From Collybia mongolica (taxonomy: Eukaryota > Basidiomycota > Agaricomycetes > Agaricales > Clitocybaceae), in contig JAAXNY010000017.1 in the NCBI GenBank assembly GCA_013420905.1, forward strand, positions 372,001-436,000: 64,000 nucleotides of DNA, in the 5' to 3' direction. Shown here piece after piece: positions 1 through 10,987 of this stretch (its first letter is position 1; each line of letters opens with the position of its first letter). The translations under genes and the position numbers were made by a program. The notes under the pieces were generated by a model. It made no database searches. It saw nothing but the letters and a program-made list of their open reading frames with translations, and was not told the origin of the DNA.

Positions 1-154
1 AAACGCGAGAAAGTTTGACTCCGCTTCCGAACATCGGACTGGACTAAACTGGACTTGTCCACCGTCGAACGGCCTAACTCACTTTTTTTTGGATAGATTT
101 TAGAGCGGAACATCAGCATACAACGGCCTACCCAAGAGCCCGACGGACAGTTGT

Positions 155-2333
155 ATGGCTGGTGCATTCAGCGGCCACCTTGTCAACACTTTCCAGGCGA
201 ATCAGCCTAGATTTTCTACTCCGTTTTCTGACGGCCTCGACCATATCGTAACGAGCGGCCCAATGTCTTTCAATGCGAGTATGCATGGGGCATCTAATAT
301 GTCACTGGGCAGCACTTCCATGATGGACTCTTCATTTGCCTCGAATTCGTCGTTCTTCGGTTCGGACATGTCTGACGCTACTACTCTCAAAATTGCTGCC
401 CTTCAGGCCAAACTCAACCAGAAGTTAGGGCCGGAGTACATTTCCCAACGTCCAGGACCAGGAGGTGGCCCGAAGCTCACATATGCTGAGGGATGGAAGA
501 TCATAAACCTAGCGAACGAAGTCTTTGGGTTCAATGGATGGAGCTCGAATGTAATAAGTCTCACGACAGATTTTATTGACTTCAACGAAGAGTCGAGAAG
601 ATACACGGTTGGAACGACAGCAATTATCCGGGTAACGCTGAGGGACGGAGTATACCACGAGGATATTGGATATGGGATGCTGGAGAATTCGAAAAGCAAG
701 GGTGGGGCGTTGGACAAGGTACGAGGTCAGATCATGTACACTGGACAATGCATCTTACAATGCTAAAAGTGTAAAAAGGAAGCTGTGACGGACGGTTTAA
801 AGCGCGCGTTGCGGAATTTTGGGAATCTCCTGGGTAACTGCCTCTACGATAAATCATACACCCAAGAGGTCATCAAGATCAAAGTCCCTCCGGTATGTCC
901 TACCACAAAACCAGTAAGCAATACCTTACCCTTACGCGTCGCCAGCCAAAATTTGATAAAAGCGAACTACATCGGCGGCCGGAATTCGAAGAATCGAAGC
1001 CCAATATCGGCTCTAATTCTACCTCCACAACTAAACCCTACACTTCTGATCACATTAACAACGCCAATCAACACATAACGCCTGCTCGAGCTGGCGGCGC
1101 GCAGACGCCACAGCACACATCTATGTCCTCACTTCCCAGCCATATGCGTTCTGAGATTCGCTCCAGCAATGTAAATGTAAATGCCCATTCAACGCCAGCC
1201 TCTGTAAAAGGTAAAGCCCCAGCTCAGACGGGCCTGAATACACCCATCATTACCCCAGCCCACAACCCGACAACTACAATAACACGACATCCACCTCCTG
1301 ATCGAAAACCTCTGATTTCTAATGCTATCATTGCTGGGAGCAGTAACAACAGTAACAACCATAATAAAACAACCGTAGCTAGTACAAGCAAGCCTCCTCC
1401 ACCCGCACCCCCTCCTGCCAAAGCGGCAGAAGAAGACGTCGACGAAGCTGATGAGTCGTTCAACTTTTATTCTGACGATGATGCCCTCCTCGCGCTAGTA
1501 GACCTAGGCGATGGCGACCTGGGGCAACCTGTGTTTCCAGAAACTGATATGGGGCGCCCTATCGGAGGAGATGATGGAGACGATGATTTCGGGCGTCCTA
1601 TAGACCTAGATGAGGGGCTAGGAGAGGTCGATAAGGAGGAGGGAAATATCTCGATACACGATTCAGGACCAAGCGGAGGTGGAGGTCGCCTAGTTTCCAA
1701 TGTAAATGCGCAACCACGAGACTCCGGCGTAGGGATGCTCTCGAAACTATTACCCCAACAGAACCAATATCAGAATCGGTCACGACCACAGGCGCAACGA
1801 ATTTCAAACACTACAAATAATCACGCTCCATTACAACAGGTGGCGCAGCAGTCGCGAGTGCAGGATCAGCACCAGAGCCGACCCTCAAATCACCTCCAGA
1901 ATCAGCCATCTTCGTCAGGCTCGGCTGCGAAGAGGCCAATAACCCCTTCTATGGGCGGGTTTCATTTCCCCCCTGGCGTGGTAACTATCCGTTTCGTTTG
2001 TATCTCTCGGCAGTCCCAATGATTCTTTTTTTGGTATCCAGAATCCACTTCAGCAGCAGCAGCAGTCACGGCCACCAGCTCAGGCACCAGGCCAGGGCTC
2101 GGGATCCGGGATAGGGTTAAAGAGGCATTCCGACGCGATGTGCGGCTGGCTTCTCTTCTTTGTTGACATATCATTTAACTATCTCGCATAGGTCGGGTCC
2201 GATGGCGGCAGGCGTTAGGCGGCCTGGGATGGGCCTTGACGCGCATACCGGCCCTGGTACTGGAAACGTGAAGCGAGAGGTGTTTGCTAGACTCGATGGG
2301 GAAGGAGGAGATATCAAAAGAATGCGACGGTAA
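155..2333 (+). CDS. RAD52: Rad52/Rad22 recombination mediator
   Basis: Single-strand annealing and recombination mediator that loads Rad51 and repairs double-strand breaks in the nucleus. Five exons fit in phase: 155-718, 770-892, 946-1980, 2042-2139 and 2192-2333, giving about 653 residues. The conserved Rad52 domain lies at about residues 85-230: a [16 protein letters not shown] stretch, then WSSNV, HEDIGYG, and across intron 1 into [18 protein letters not shown]. That domain strongly identifies the family. The rest is low-complexity, rich in Ser, Pro, Gln and Asn with an acidic patch near residue 340, as usual for the Rad51/RPA-binding tail of fungal Rad52. The tail ends in a basic RMRR. 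The start at 155 is the first ATG in the domain frame. The last two introns sit in poorly conserved sequence and rest on phase and splice consensus only. Confidence 0.93.
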
Positions 2334-2617
2334 CCAGTTACAAAATGCGCCTTCCATTCAGACTCATGGTGTATTATTATTTGGTTTTTGGGGGCATGCG
2401 GGTATGTATCATTAGAATTACAACTTGTACAGTAACATTCACTCTCATATTCCTCATGCTGTGTTGCACGTTCGGTTATATATATATAATCAATGGACTT
2501 TTGTACTATGCTAAATGGGTCGTTACGACAGGTTCCTCCTATGGCACTGCTATTCGTCGGTTGTCAAGTAAGTAGACGGTAGTAGACCATGTCCAACTTA
2601 TCGTAATAAACTTCACA

Positions 2618-4664
2618 TCAGTAAGTGAAACGCTCCCTCTTCACCTGCTCCGAATCCACTCCGGCGCATTCCAACGCCCTCATCGCACTTTGCACGAACG
2701 GCAGTGGACCACAAATCTGTACCTCTCGATCTTTGGCGCCCAACCCAGCAAAGAGTCCCCCATCCTCTCCTATCCGACCACGGTGCTGATGGACAGTCAC
2801 AAATGCCGGAAGGGCGCCCGTCGTCTGCGGGGGCAGAGGAGAGAATATATGCACAACGTAAGATACGCCCAGAGGAGTTGTAGTCGCCGGCAGTGCATCG
2901 AGAGCATCAGAAATCAAACGGAGCATCACACCAGGTTCTCGCGTCGACAGGACCAAGGCAATATCCCAGACTCCAAACGTCCGCACCACGTGCCGAGCGA
3001 CGTGTCGCGTTAGGCTGAGGAAGGGCGTCACGCCGATGCCACCCGCAACCCAAAGAAGAGAGCGGCTACCATCACACGCGGCTATGGGGTCGGGGACAGG
3101 GAGGGTCCCGCCGATGCCCCGCAGTGGCGCTGTGATCTTCAGGGGCGCAAGGTCCGCACCCTCACTGTCGAGAGCATACTTTGACGCAATCTTGTAGAGG
3201 ATTGGGGTAATCAACCCCCCTGAGATCGTCCGCATCGTTATAGAGAACAAGCGGGGCGAAGCAGCCGTGGGGGGCACAGACACGGTCCAGGTCCGCACAC
3301 AGTCGTCATTCACCGTGCTCTCGTTCTCGGTCCAGTCTACCAGCGTGTGCGAATGCCCCCGCAAGAAGCTGGACAGGTCTAGGACGACGTTCCGGCTGGG
3401 GTCGATCTGTACCTCGCGCGACGCTTTGAACGTTAGCGTGACTAGGTTACCGCTGTGTATCCGGGCGCGGACGAGGGAGACTGTCACGTCGTCATAAGAA
3501 TGCTCGGGCGGCTTCTCCTCTGCGAGGTAGCGCACGGGAGGACTATATGGGCTCCGCTCTACCTCTGCACTCCCGGATATTTCTCGGATAGTGAGCGCAT
3601 CTTGAACCAAGGCGTAGCCTGTGACGTAGATAGTCGTCAAAACATTCATCGACGGCATGATCTCTTGTGCAGGGGGTCCAAAATAAGTTTTCGCTCTGCC
3701 AGTGATATACAGAATCGAGCCGTCACGGAATGAAGGAAAGACGAGACTAGCCAAAGGGGTGACATGAATATTGCCCAGAGAGTTCAACAGTCTATTGCCT
3801 GGGGATGGTCCGTCAAATTCTGAATGAGAATGAATTCAGATGCTTACCATTGTAATTAGGCAGAACCACGGAACGACCGTCACTTGGACGAACGCGGACA
3901 AAGCCAGATCTTCCCCCTCTGTGGTTAGTTCCCACATGTGAAGGGTAATCATCCTTGATTTCGAGTGGCGCTACATATGACGTCCCGAGAAAGGACGTAT
4001 CAGCTTTCTGGATGTAATCGACAATACAACCTGGAAGCTGTTCATCCGGTGACATTTCCAAATTTTGATATGGAACATGTGGATGCGTGTCCGGGTGCAA
4101 AGACACATGACGAACATTGATGTACTTCGGACATAGCCTTGAGGACAGATGTCATTCAGCAACTGGAGCACGGCAGAACTGGCGAATATATGCGCACCCA
4201 AGAGCTTGGTTTATAGTGATATTCAATGACATGGAGTCGCCCTTCACCTCGGCACTCTCCACATAGCCAGCAAACTTATTTCTCCTTCTCGTGGACACTT
4301 CAATTCCTAGAGCTGAAATAAGCGCTTTATTCTTCGCGGACCCCCAATTCGCCAAGTTTCTCACGACCGGGTCCCCATCCCATACACGTGCTTTGATTAG
4401 CAAGTGAGTATCATCAGAGCTGCTGATGAATGGGGCGTCTCTGCTCGTTGGGGTGAGTACAGAAGCCCACGGCCTACCTTGGTCGTCGAGCGTGGTGACG
4501 GGCAGGAAGTGGAGGCGCGTTGTGTGGAAGAGGCGATGCTGCTCGGGAAGCCTGTTGACGACAGCAGTGATAGGTACGCGTGCGGGAAGGTGAATGATCT
4601 CCTGGACAGCCGCCTCTCCAGGGTGCCATCCCTTCAGGGCGCGGTCGGAAGTCGCCTCAGCCAT
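2618..4664 (-). CDS. Split-barrel FMN domain fused to ferredoxin-reductase-type FAD/NAD module
   Basis: Three exons read on the minus strand (4664-4198, 4137-3848, 3798-2618) give about 645 residues. The N-terminal half is a pyridoxamine-5'-phosphate-oxidase-like split barrel (FHTTRLHFLPVTTLDDQGRPW, then ALGLCPKYIN across intron 1, then a GNRLLNSLGNI block across intron 2). The C-terminal half is an oxidoreductase FAD-binding domain followed by an NAD(P)-binding domain with LLWVAGGIGVTPFLSL and a terminal CGP motif. The order fits a flavin-dependent NAD(P)H oxidoreductase; substrate and pathway cannot be read from sequence. For intron 2 the nearest acceptor gives a stop, so the upstream CAG acceptor at 3799-3800 was chosen; it restores the conserved Gly-Asn-Arg block. 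No obvious targeting signal. The ATG at 4664 is followed at once by the conserved domain. Confidence 0.85.
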
Positions 4665-5636
4665 TGTCTTGAACGGGATGTGTGGGGTCTCGGAAGAAAA
4701 GTCTCGCTGGAGTAAGACTTGGCGTCAGCTCGTGGGTTTTCCCGGGAGCTCACAGTTTGGATTCGCCTGAGGTCATGCAGCTATTTGGGAAGGAGATGCT
4801 ATATGAATGCGGACACCGGCTTGTTTTGGGTCATAAAGTAATAACTCCGCGGATAAGACAAGTCTCAATCGCAGTTTTATCTGCTTGCATTATGTATACG
4901 ATATCGAACCTAAAAAACCAGTTATCTTTGAGCTCTCCGCCCTTGTGGTGCGTTTCCAACGGGTTGGGTGACCCAAACCCAACCCAACGGTGGAGTTCCG
5001 CCCGAAGATGTAGGGCCTGGGTATTCATCATCCATTAATGTTAATCACTGGTCATTGGTATCATAGTATACTGCGTCTATTGACTCGTGAGTCTCGGGTT
5101 TAAAATAATTAGAGTGTAGGGAGTTACGACTCACAGTTCCATGAGAGATTCCCCACTTCAAATCAATCTCGACCAACACATCATACTAAGCAGACGCGTA
5201 TTTCTCGCGGTCCGGTGACAGACGTCGGCCAGGGTACAGTAAAATCGGTAGTGGTTAAAGTTAGAAAACAACATGCCAAGCCAAGCCAGAGGACGGGTCC
5301 ATCATGTATCATGACTAAGCAGTACAGGTAAAATGGGATGCCGGTCCCAGACCGGCGGGATCAAATTTAATGTGACCCACTGCCGCATCACGATGGAATA
5401 GTATTAAATTTTAAACGAATTGACACTTAGTGACCGGATGTCCTCAGGCCCACTAGCAATCCCATTGAGTCTCGGGCCCTCGAAGTGGGTTGCACCAAAA
5501 ACAGAGGGACTCCGACTCGGGGATGCAGTTTCGACAAAACGAATCTCAGCGATTAAGATGGTGATTAGGCATGACTACACAGCAGAGAAGTCACAGTGTT
5601 ATTCAAGTTCATAGTATGTCTTATAGTGACCTTGGT
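4665..5636. other. Intergenic, no gene seen
   Basis: About 970 bases between two minus-strand genes. It probably holds the promoter of the fusion oxidoreductase and the 3' end of the glutathione transferase. Short open frames here have no recognisable motifs. Confidence 0.5.
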
Positions 5637-6373
5637 CTATGGCCGTGCCCCGACTGACAAAGTCCCAGCAGTGGTCGCCTTCACCGCTTCAACCCCAGCC
5701 ATGCGATCGAACCAACTGTAAATCCTCGCGGGGACGACCTCTTTCCACTCAGGCACCATGCTCAGGTCCGACAACAAGGGGTAGAGGAAAAAATCAGCCC
5801 AAGTGAGCTTTTCTCCAAAGGCGAATCCCTCAGGAGCCATGAGTGATGCCATGAGCGCGAGGTATTCACTCAGTTTAGCCACTCCTTCCTGAATCTGTGC
5901 CCGTATCTCGGTATCAGATAGCTTGCCCTCATCCAACGCCTTGACACGCGGCTTTACTACGCCCCCCTCAACAATAGGGAAACCTATCCACCCGTCAGCA
6001 GATCAGGATCAAAGGAGAACCTGTCCTCAAACTGACCAAAGAAAGCGACGAAACTGACAAACTCCCACATCTTTTCCTCCACGAGCGCCCCACCCTCGCC
6101 TGATGTGATTTCCAGTTTAGGCTCAGGCGCAACCCTATCAATGTACCTCAGGATCGCATGGCTCTCGCGTAACTTCAAATCTACGCGTTTGCCGTCGATC
6201 TCATGAATAATGAGAGTTGGGAGAAACCCGAAAGGGTGGTTGTCGAATGCGATGCTGGTTGACGGTGGGGTCGATATCTGATTATAAGCCAAGCCTTTGT
6301 GTTGCAATCCCAAAGCAATTGCACGGGTAAAGGTAGAGAATGGAGTGCCGACCAGGGTGTATGGAGCAGTCAT
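5637..6373 (-). CDS. Glutathione S-transferase-like protein
   Basis: Two exons (6373-6037 and 5983-5637) give 227 residues, the normal size for a cytosolic GST. The N-terminal thioredoxin fold shows YTLVGTPFSTFTRAIAL, the LPTL cis-proline region and an ESHAILRYID glutathione-binding segment. The C-terminal helical domain carries EKLTWADFFLYPLL. The family conjugates glutathione to electrophiles or acts in stress and detoxification; the subtype and substrate are not clear. Read straight through, the gene seems to have a stop and a one-base frameshift near 5985. A 53-nt intron with a GTCAGT donor, a CTGAC branch site about ten bases from the acceptor and a TAG acceptor removes both and creates a family-like FGFPIVEGGVVKPRV join. 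It is therefore read as an intact two-exon gene. Confidence 0.85.
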
Positions 6374-7580
6374 GGCGGGAAAAAACAGTGAGGGTAGCGA
6401 TCAAGAGTAGATATGCAATACAGTCCTGTTTAGGTGTCGGTGGCTGGTATAGACTCTGGGAGTTTCATAATGGTTCTGATGACGATATACTAACCATACC
6501 AGTGGTATTGCACGGCCCACCGTCCCGTGCCAAGACCCAGCAGCCCACGGTGTTACGTTGATGAGAGAAAAAATGACCCGCAATACGGGGGCCGTGGAAG
6601 TGGGACGGCCCATCTAAATATACCTGGGTGCCCGAAGCCACCCCGAGGTGGCAAGACCGCCGATGTCATCTCCTTACTGGTGACCATGGCTGTATACTTC
6701 GGCAGAAACCTACTATCAACCTTGTAAGTAAGCTTAAGCAACCGCAATAATCGAAAATTACCGGTCGGCAACAATTGAAAATCAACGAGACGTAAGTACC
6801 CAATGCCTGCCTGGACCCTGTTGTTGCAGGCGAAAAAAGAACGTACCGCCCTGTATTCGCAAGGTCGACTCGGACCTCTTATCAGGCCTAGTGTCGCAAT
6901 TGCATGAATAACTCTACCGACTGGAGAAGCGTTAATAGTGAATGTTTGTGTCGTGATGAATTTGAGAGCTCCAGCCAATCACCAGAATCAAATAAGGTAA
7001 ACTACAGAACATCTCTATTCTAAAGCTGTATTTCTGGCAGGCTCAAGTGGGTCGATTGATTAATAGGAGGGCTAGACTTCGTCATAGGGACGTCGCGAAT
7101 TTATTCATTCACGAAAGAGCTCTAGTTTTCCCTAGATATTCTATGATACATGCTGAAACTCTCATTCACAGGTGTAAGCATCAAGCAACTCATCCGAATC
7201 ATAAACGGTACGTATGGGGTTATTGCACTTGGAAACCCGTTGATTGCACCCCTTTCGCTTCCTTTCGTACACCACAAAAACTAGAAGCCGAAGGCAAAGA
7301 TCAGTCAGAAGTAAACGGTCTACATTTCCTGTCCGAGGGTGGGTCACTTGGTGGACATGAGGTCCGCTGTATCGCACACTAGGATCACAACTGATTGGGG
7401 TTCGAATGGATAAAAAAGTTATGACAATGACAGAACCCTATCGAAGTACACCTGAGGACCAGTCATTTAGGATTGAGCACCCTGACCCGCAATTCTGCCG
7501 ACGCCCCCAGTCAAGAATAACTAACTGCCAATAACACCATCATTTAGAATTTAGCCAAGCGTGGATACCATATCACTCAC
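6374..7580. other. Intergenic, no gene seen
   Basis: About 1.2 kb, AT-balanced, with only short overlapping open frames on both strands and no protein motif or repeat that I recognise. It should contain the promoter of the glutathione transferase and the 3' region of the YqcI/YcgG gene. Confidence 0.45.
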
Positions 7581-8628
7581 TCATGCCATATACGCGGACG
7601 CAGACAGCTCCCTATAGGGAGTTGTTGCAGGGGTATTTTCGTCCAGAAGGAAATATTGTTCTAGCTCGCGGGAGTCCTTGGCGCCGTAATTCTTGAGATC
7701 AGGGCTGACGGGAATGCTGTCATATTTAACTACGAGGGAGCGAACCTTCGCCAGGGCTGCGTCACGCTTGGCATTTGTGCTAAAAAGAATATCGAAGATC
7801 CACTTCGGTTGGAAGACGATAGTAAGGCCGTTAGCATGGCGAGTGCGGCGCTGTTGGTGGGCAGGGGTTTGGATGACAGTGAAGAACGGCTCGCCGGCGA
7901 AACAGAAGCACCATTTTGCGTGATCGATAGTTTTGGGGATGTGAGTTGGCCAGGGCTTTCGGTCGATCTTAGCGAGGCCGTCGAGTAGTTTCCAGAAGGA
8001 GCTATTGTATTCCTCCATAGAGCGCGGGACGTCGGTTTCTTTAGCGAGGAGGACGAGGGAAGTATTGGGGCCCAATGAGCGAGCCTTAGGAAGATAGTCC
8101 GCAAGCCCATCACCTAATGCCCGAATATGCCGTGGGTTAGAAAGATCATCGGAGTCGATGAACATAAAGACTTGGTCATCCGCCTTGAACCCCTTCGTGG
8201 CATAGATGCATGGGAAGACGAGGTCCTCATTGAGTAACATCGCAACGTAATTATCGTAGGTAGATCGCTGCCAAGTTCCCTCTGGATATAAGGTTGTGAC
8301 CTCCTTTCTGAACATGCTTTCAGCCAAAGAGCGCCCTGAATGGAAGGGAAAACCTACCTTGTGAGGGGTTTATGGTTGGCGGAACTACTGACGCGAACCG
8401 GGAGTTTGTTCTCCACAGCGAACTAGAGTTGGCGGTGGTGTCACTCGTTAGCGGTTGATGGACATCCAAAGCCTCTCTAAACCTTACCAACGTATCACGC
8501 GAATCTTCTAAGAAACGGGGAAGTCGCTTCTTGGCGGCGCCGGCGAGCATAGCGAATACGACGCCACCAAAGAGGATTGTAGATAGATTAATATATGACG
8601 CGTCCATGACTTGGCTCAGGAAATCCAT
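7581..8628 (-). CDS. YqcI/YcgG (FPC/CPF-motif) family protein with N-terminal membrane segment
   Basis: The main exon runs from about 8300 to 7581 and shows LYPEGTWQ, FPCIYATKGF (the FPC motif), WCFCFAGEPFFTVIQTPAH and RRTRHANGLTIVFQP. These mark the YqcI/YcgG family, found in bacteria and fungi and of unknown biochemical function. The 5' exon starts at 8628 in a strong context (ACCATGG) and encodes a hydrophobic segment near residues 15-35, suggesting membrane anchoring. The join between exons is unresolved. The best donor (CAAG|GTAGGT at about 8361) needs either an implausibly short 22-nt intron or an acceptor that removes part of the LYPEG block. Other donors give 85 nt or more. An in-frame ATG at 8700 is an alternative start. 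Confidence 0.7.
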
Positions 8629-10695
8629 GGTAAGTTGGGTGAGTTGCGATGAAGAAATGGAGGGAAGGTGAGGTAGTGAAATTGGTTTTTGAATGAACAA
8701 GAGGCCTCTCTATTATACCTTATTCCAAGTGTAGCACTGACAATTTCTGATCCCCACTGTACGGGATATTTGATAAATCCATATGATAAGGAAGAAGAAG
8801 GGCGAGGGGAGTGGAAGGACGTCTCTTGGCGCCGGCTTGGAAGATTACATTTGACGAGATCTCCCAGTGGTGAATCCCTGTTACACAAACATCGCCGAGG
8901 GTTGATCATCACGGGTAGCAAGGCCTCTGTTTTTAACAGCCCATATTACCCTTTTGCCTTTGCTGGTTGGCTCTGGCGCTGTCCCTGTCCCCGTCTATTC
9001 GACAGGCCGGTGGCACTCCTTACTCGATGGATCGGGGGTATACGGTAATCTGAAAGAAGTCATCCAAGATGTACTCTGGGTTCCAAGCGGGAAGCCTCGG
9101 AGAATTTGTCGCGCAGAACATACACGCGCTTGCGGTGTTCATGCAAATCTCGCCGGGTGATCTTCTGACATGCTGGGCATGCGGGCGACCGAGTGTGGAA
9201 TAACGTTCACTAGAGCTAGCCGTGGTACCTGGGGGTTTTCGATTATGCGGGCGCTGACACCATCGTAAATGTACTAAAGACCATTTTAGGTAACCGGTTG
9301 TGGTTTTGTAAAACCTAGAATAACTTTGTGTAAGGAATCAACCAAGAATTTGTGAGATGCAACACACCTTGTTTTGGGTTCAAGGGAATAAACAGTCAGT
9401 AGAAGTGATGCCATATTAGAAATTCGCCCTGATAACAGAGAGACGCCAAATATCTCTACCAACGCGCGATGGGGAGAGTGTTAAGTGGAGGCCCATGCCG
9501 CAGGAAAAGATAATACCGGGCCGGAACTTGAGGGCTAAGTTTAGAATATATTTACGTCTTTGAATTTTTCATCCGTAGAGTACGGGGTAAGACGTACGTG
9601 TTGAGTGTTCACGTTCTTGATCGTACTGTGTGCGTTTTGACAGGCGCCAAAATCACGAAGCAGCAAACGGTATCAGCTTCACGAAGGCATAATATGATTC
9701 TCTCAATTGCTTCTTGGATGCTCCATATACGGTGCGAAACAACGTTGCTCAACTGCATGCGGATCAGCGCCGAGCCCAAAATAATTCAAATACATGGTCC
9801 GGTGACGAAGGAAACCAGTTGTTTCCAATATCCTGAGTATAGTTGAGTAAGCCAGAGTCGCGAACAAGACTACCGCTATACCAGAGAAGCCCGGCCCTCC
9901 AGTGATCGCGGATTCGTAGAGTCCGGTCAAATGGCTGACCGAGCGACCAATTCCTGCGTTCTATTTTGAAGTTATAGTCAGCAGAAGTCTGAGCCATATG
10001 GTTTGTCAGTTCAATGATAAATATTATGGATATATCGGTACCTGTCGTTACATATCTTATTGAAATGAGAAAACGGTGTTTTGGAAAGATCGTACAAGGC
10101 GTACGTATCCCCGGAACTGCACGAATACGGCCTGGGCTTTCCACGATTTCGAGAAGAATGTTCTTTCGCCCAGTTTACCCAATCAATGATCCAAAACAAC
10201 GGTTGTAGAGGTCGACCAACATGGCTCAATTCGGCCACACAGTAAAGTTCGAGGCAACGCGGGGGAGACTGTTGTGGTCACAGAAAGATTGGGGTATTAA
10301 TACCATAAGATGTTGGTGTGAGAGCACTCAAGCACTGACGCCCAAACTGGCTCCATGGTTTCTAGGATTTTGAATAAGCCGCAAGTCGTCGCACCATCCT
10401 TATTGACGCTCGCCGCAAATCCAATGCCAAATCTTCCTTGGTGCACTGGATGGGGGAAAGCTCCGGGGGCACGCGCTGCCGTGAAGAGGGTTAGAAGTCA
10501 TAAAAGGAAGATCGTTGGTGACGGAAACATATGTTGTAACCATAGTGGGAACTCGTTCGGCTTATAAAGGCTGGAGAACGACACCGAGTTATCGAAATTC
10601 GGGAAGCCTTGTTGCCATCGTCTTCCCAAGAGATGTTAGACACATACTTTCCACGTTGATTTGCGAGTGTTTGTGAGGTTTAGTAATGAATAGAC
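8629..10695. other. Gene-poor stretch left of the hAT insertion
   Basis: Two kilobases with no supported gene. Minus-strand open frames between about 9700 and 10250 and the sequence beyond the hAT (14667-14900) look like weak, broken coding sequence, possibly a decayed membrane protein gene into which the hAT jumped. I could not name a family or build exons, so this is inference only. Confidence 0.3.
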
Positions 10696-10703
10696 TTTGA
10701 GAC

Positions 10704-10724
10704 TAGTGATGTGCAGGGCCCGGC
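10704..10724 (+). repeat. hAT left terminal inverted repeat
   Basis: Exact reverse complement of 14638-14658; directly preceded by the 8-bp duplication tttgagac. Confidence 0.95.
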
Positions 10725-10987
10725 CCAAAGCCCGCAAGCCCGTGAAGCCCAGCCCGTGAAGCCTCAGCCCAGCCTGGCCCTAGTACCAGGCTTGTGAGAG
10801 CCTAGGGCTCAGCTCAACGTCTCAAAAGCCTGAGCCGAGCCCACAAGCCCGGGCATCCGGGGGTCGGAGTGTGAAAGGTTGCGATCACTATTGATGACGA
10901 ACCAACTGTACAGTTTTGAAGCCACCATCAAAAAAGAACATCAAAAAGTCCAGGGACAAGGTACGATCCTGTGCCCAGATCATTGTG

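Noticed and set aside
1224..1807. Several open frames antisense to RAD52
   Set aside because: Low-complexity shadows of the Ser/Pro/acidic coding strand.
5984..6036. Apparent stop and frameshift in the GST gene
   Set aside because: A canonical 53-nt intron with a CTGAC branch site removes both and restores the family pattern.
9598..10250. Overlapping ORFs on both strands left of the hAT
   Set aside because: No consistent exons or recognisable domain; treated as possible decay only.
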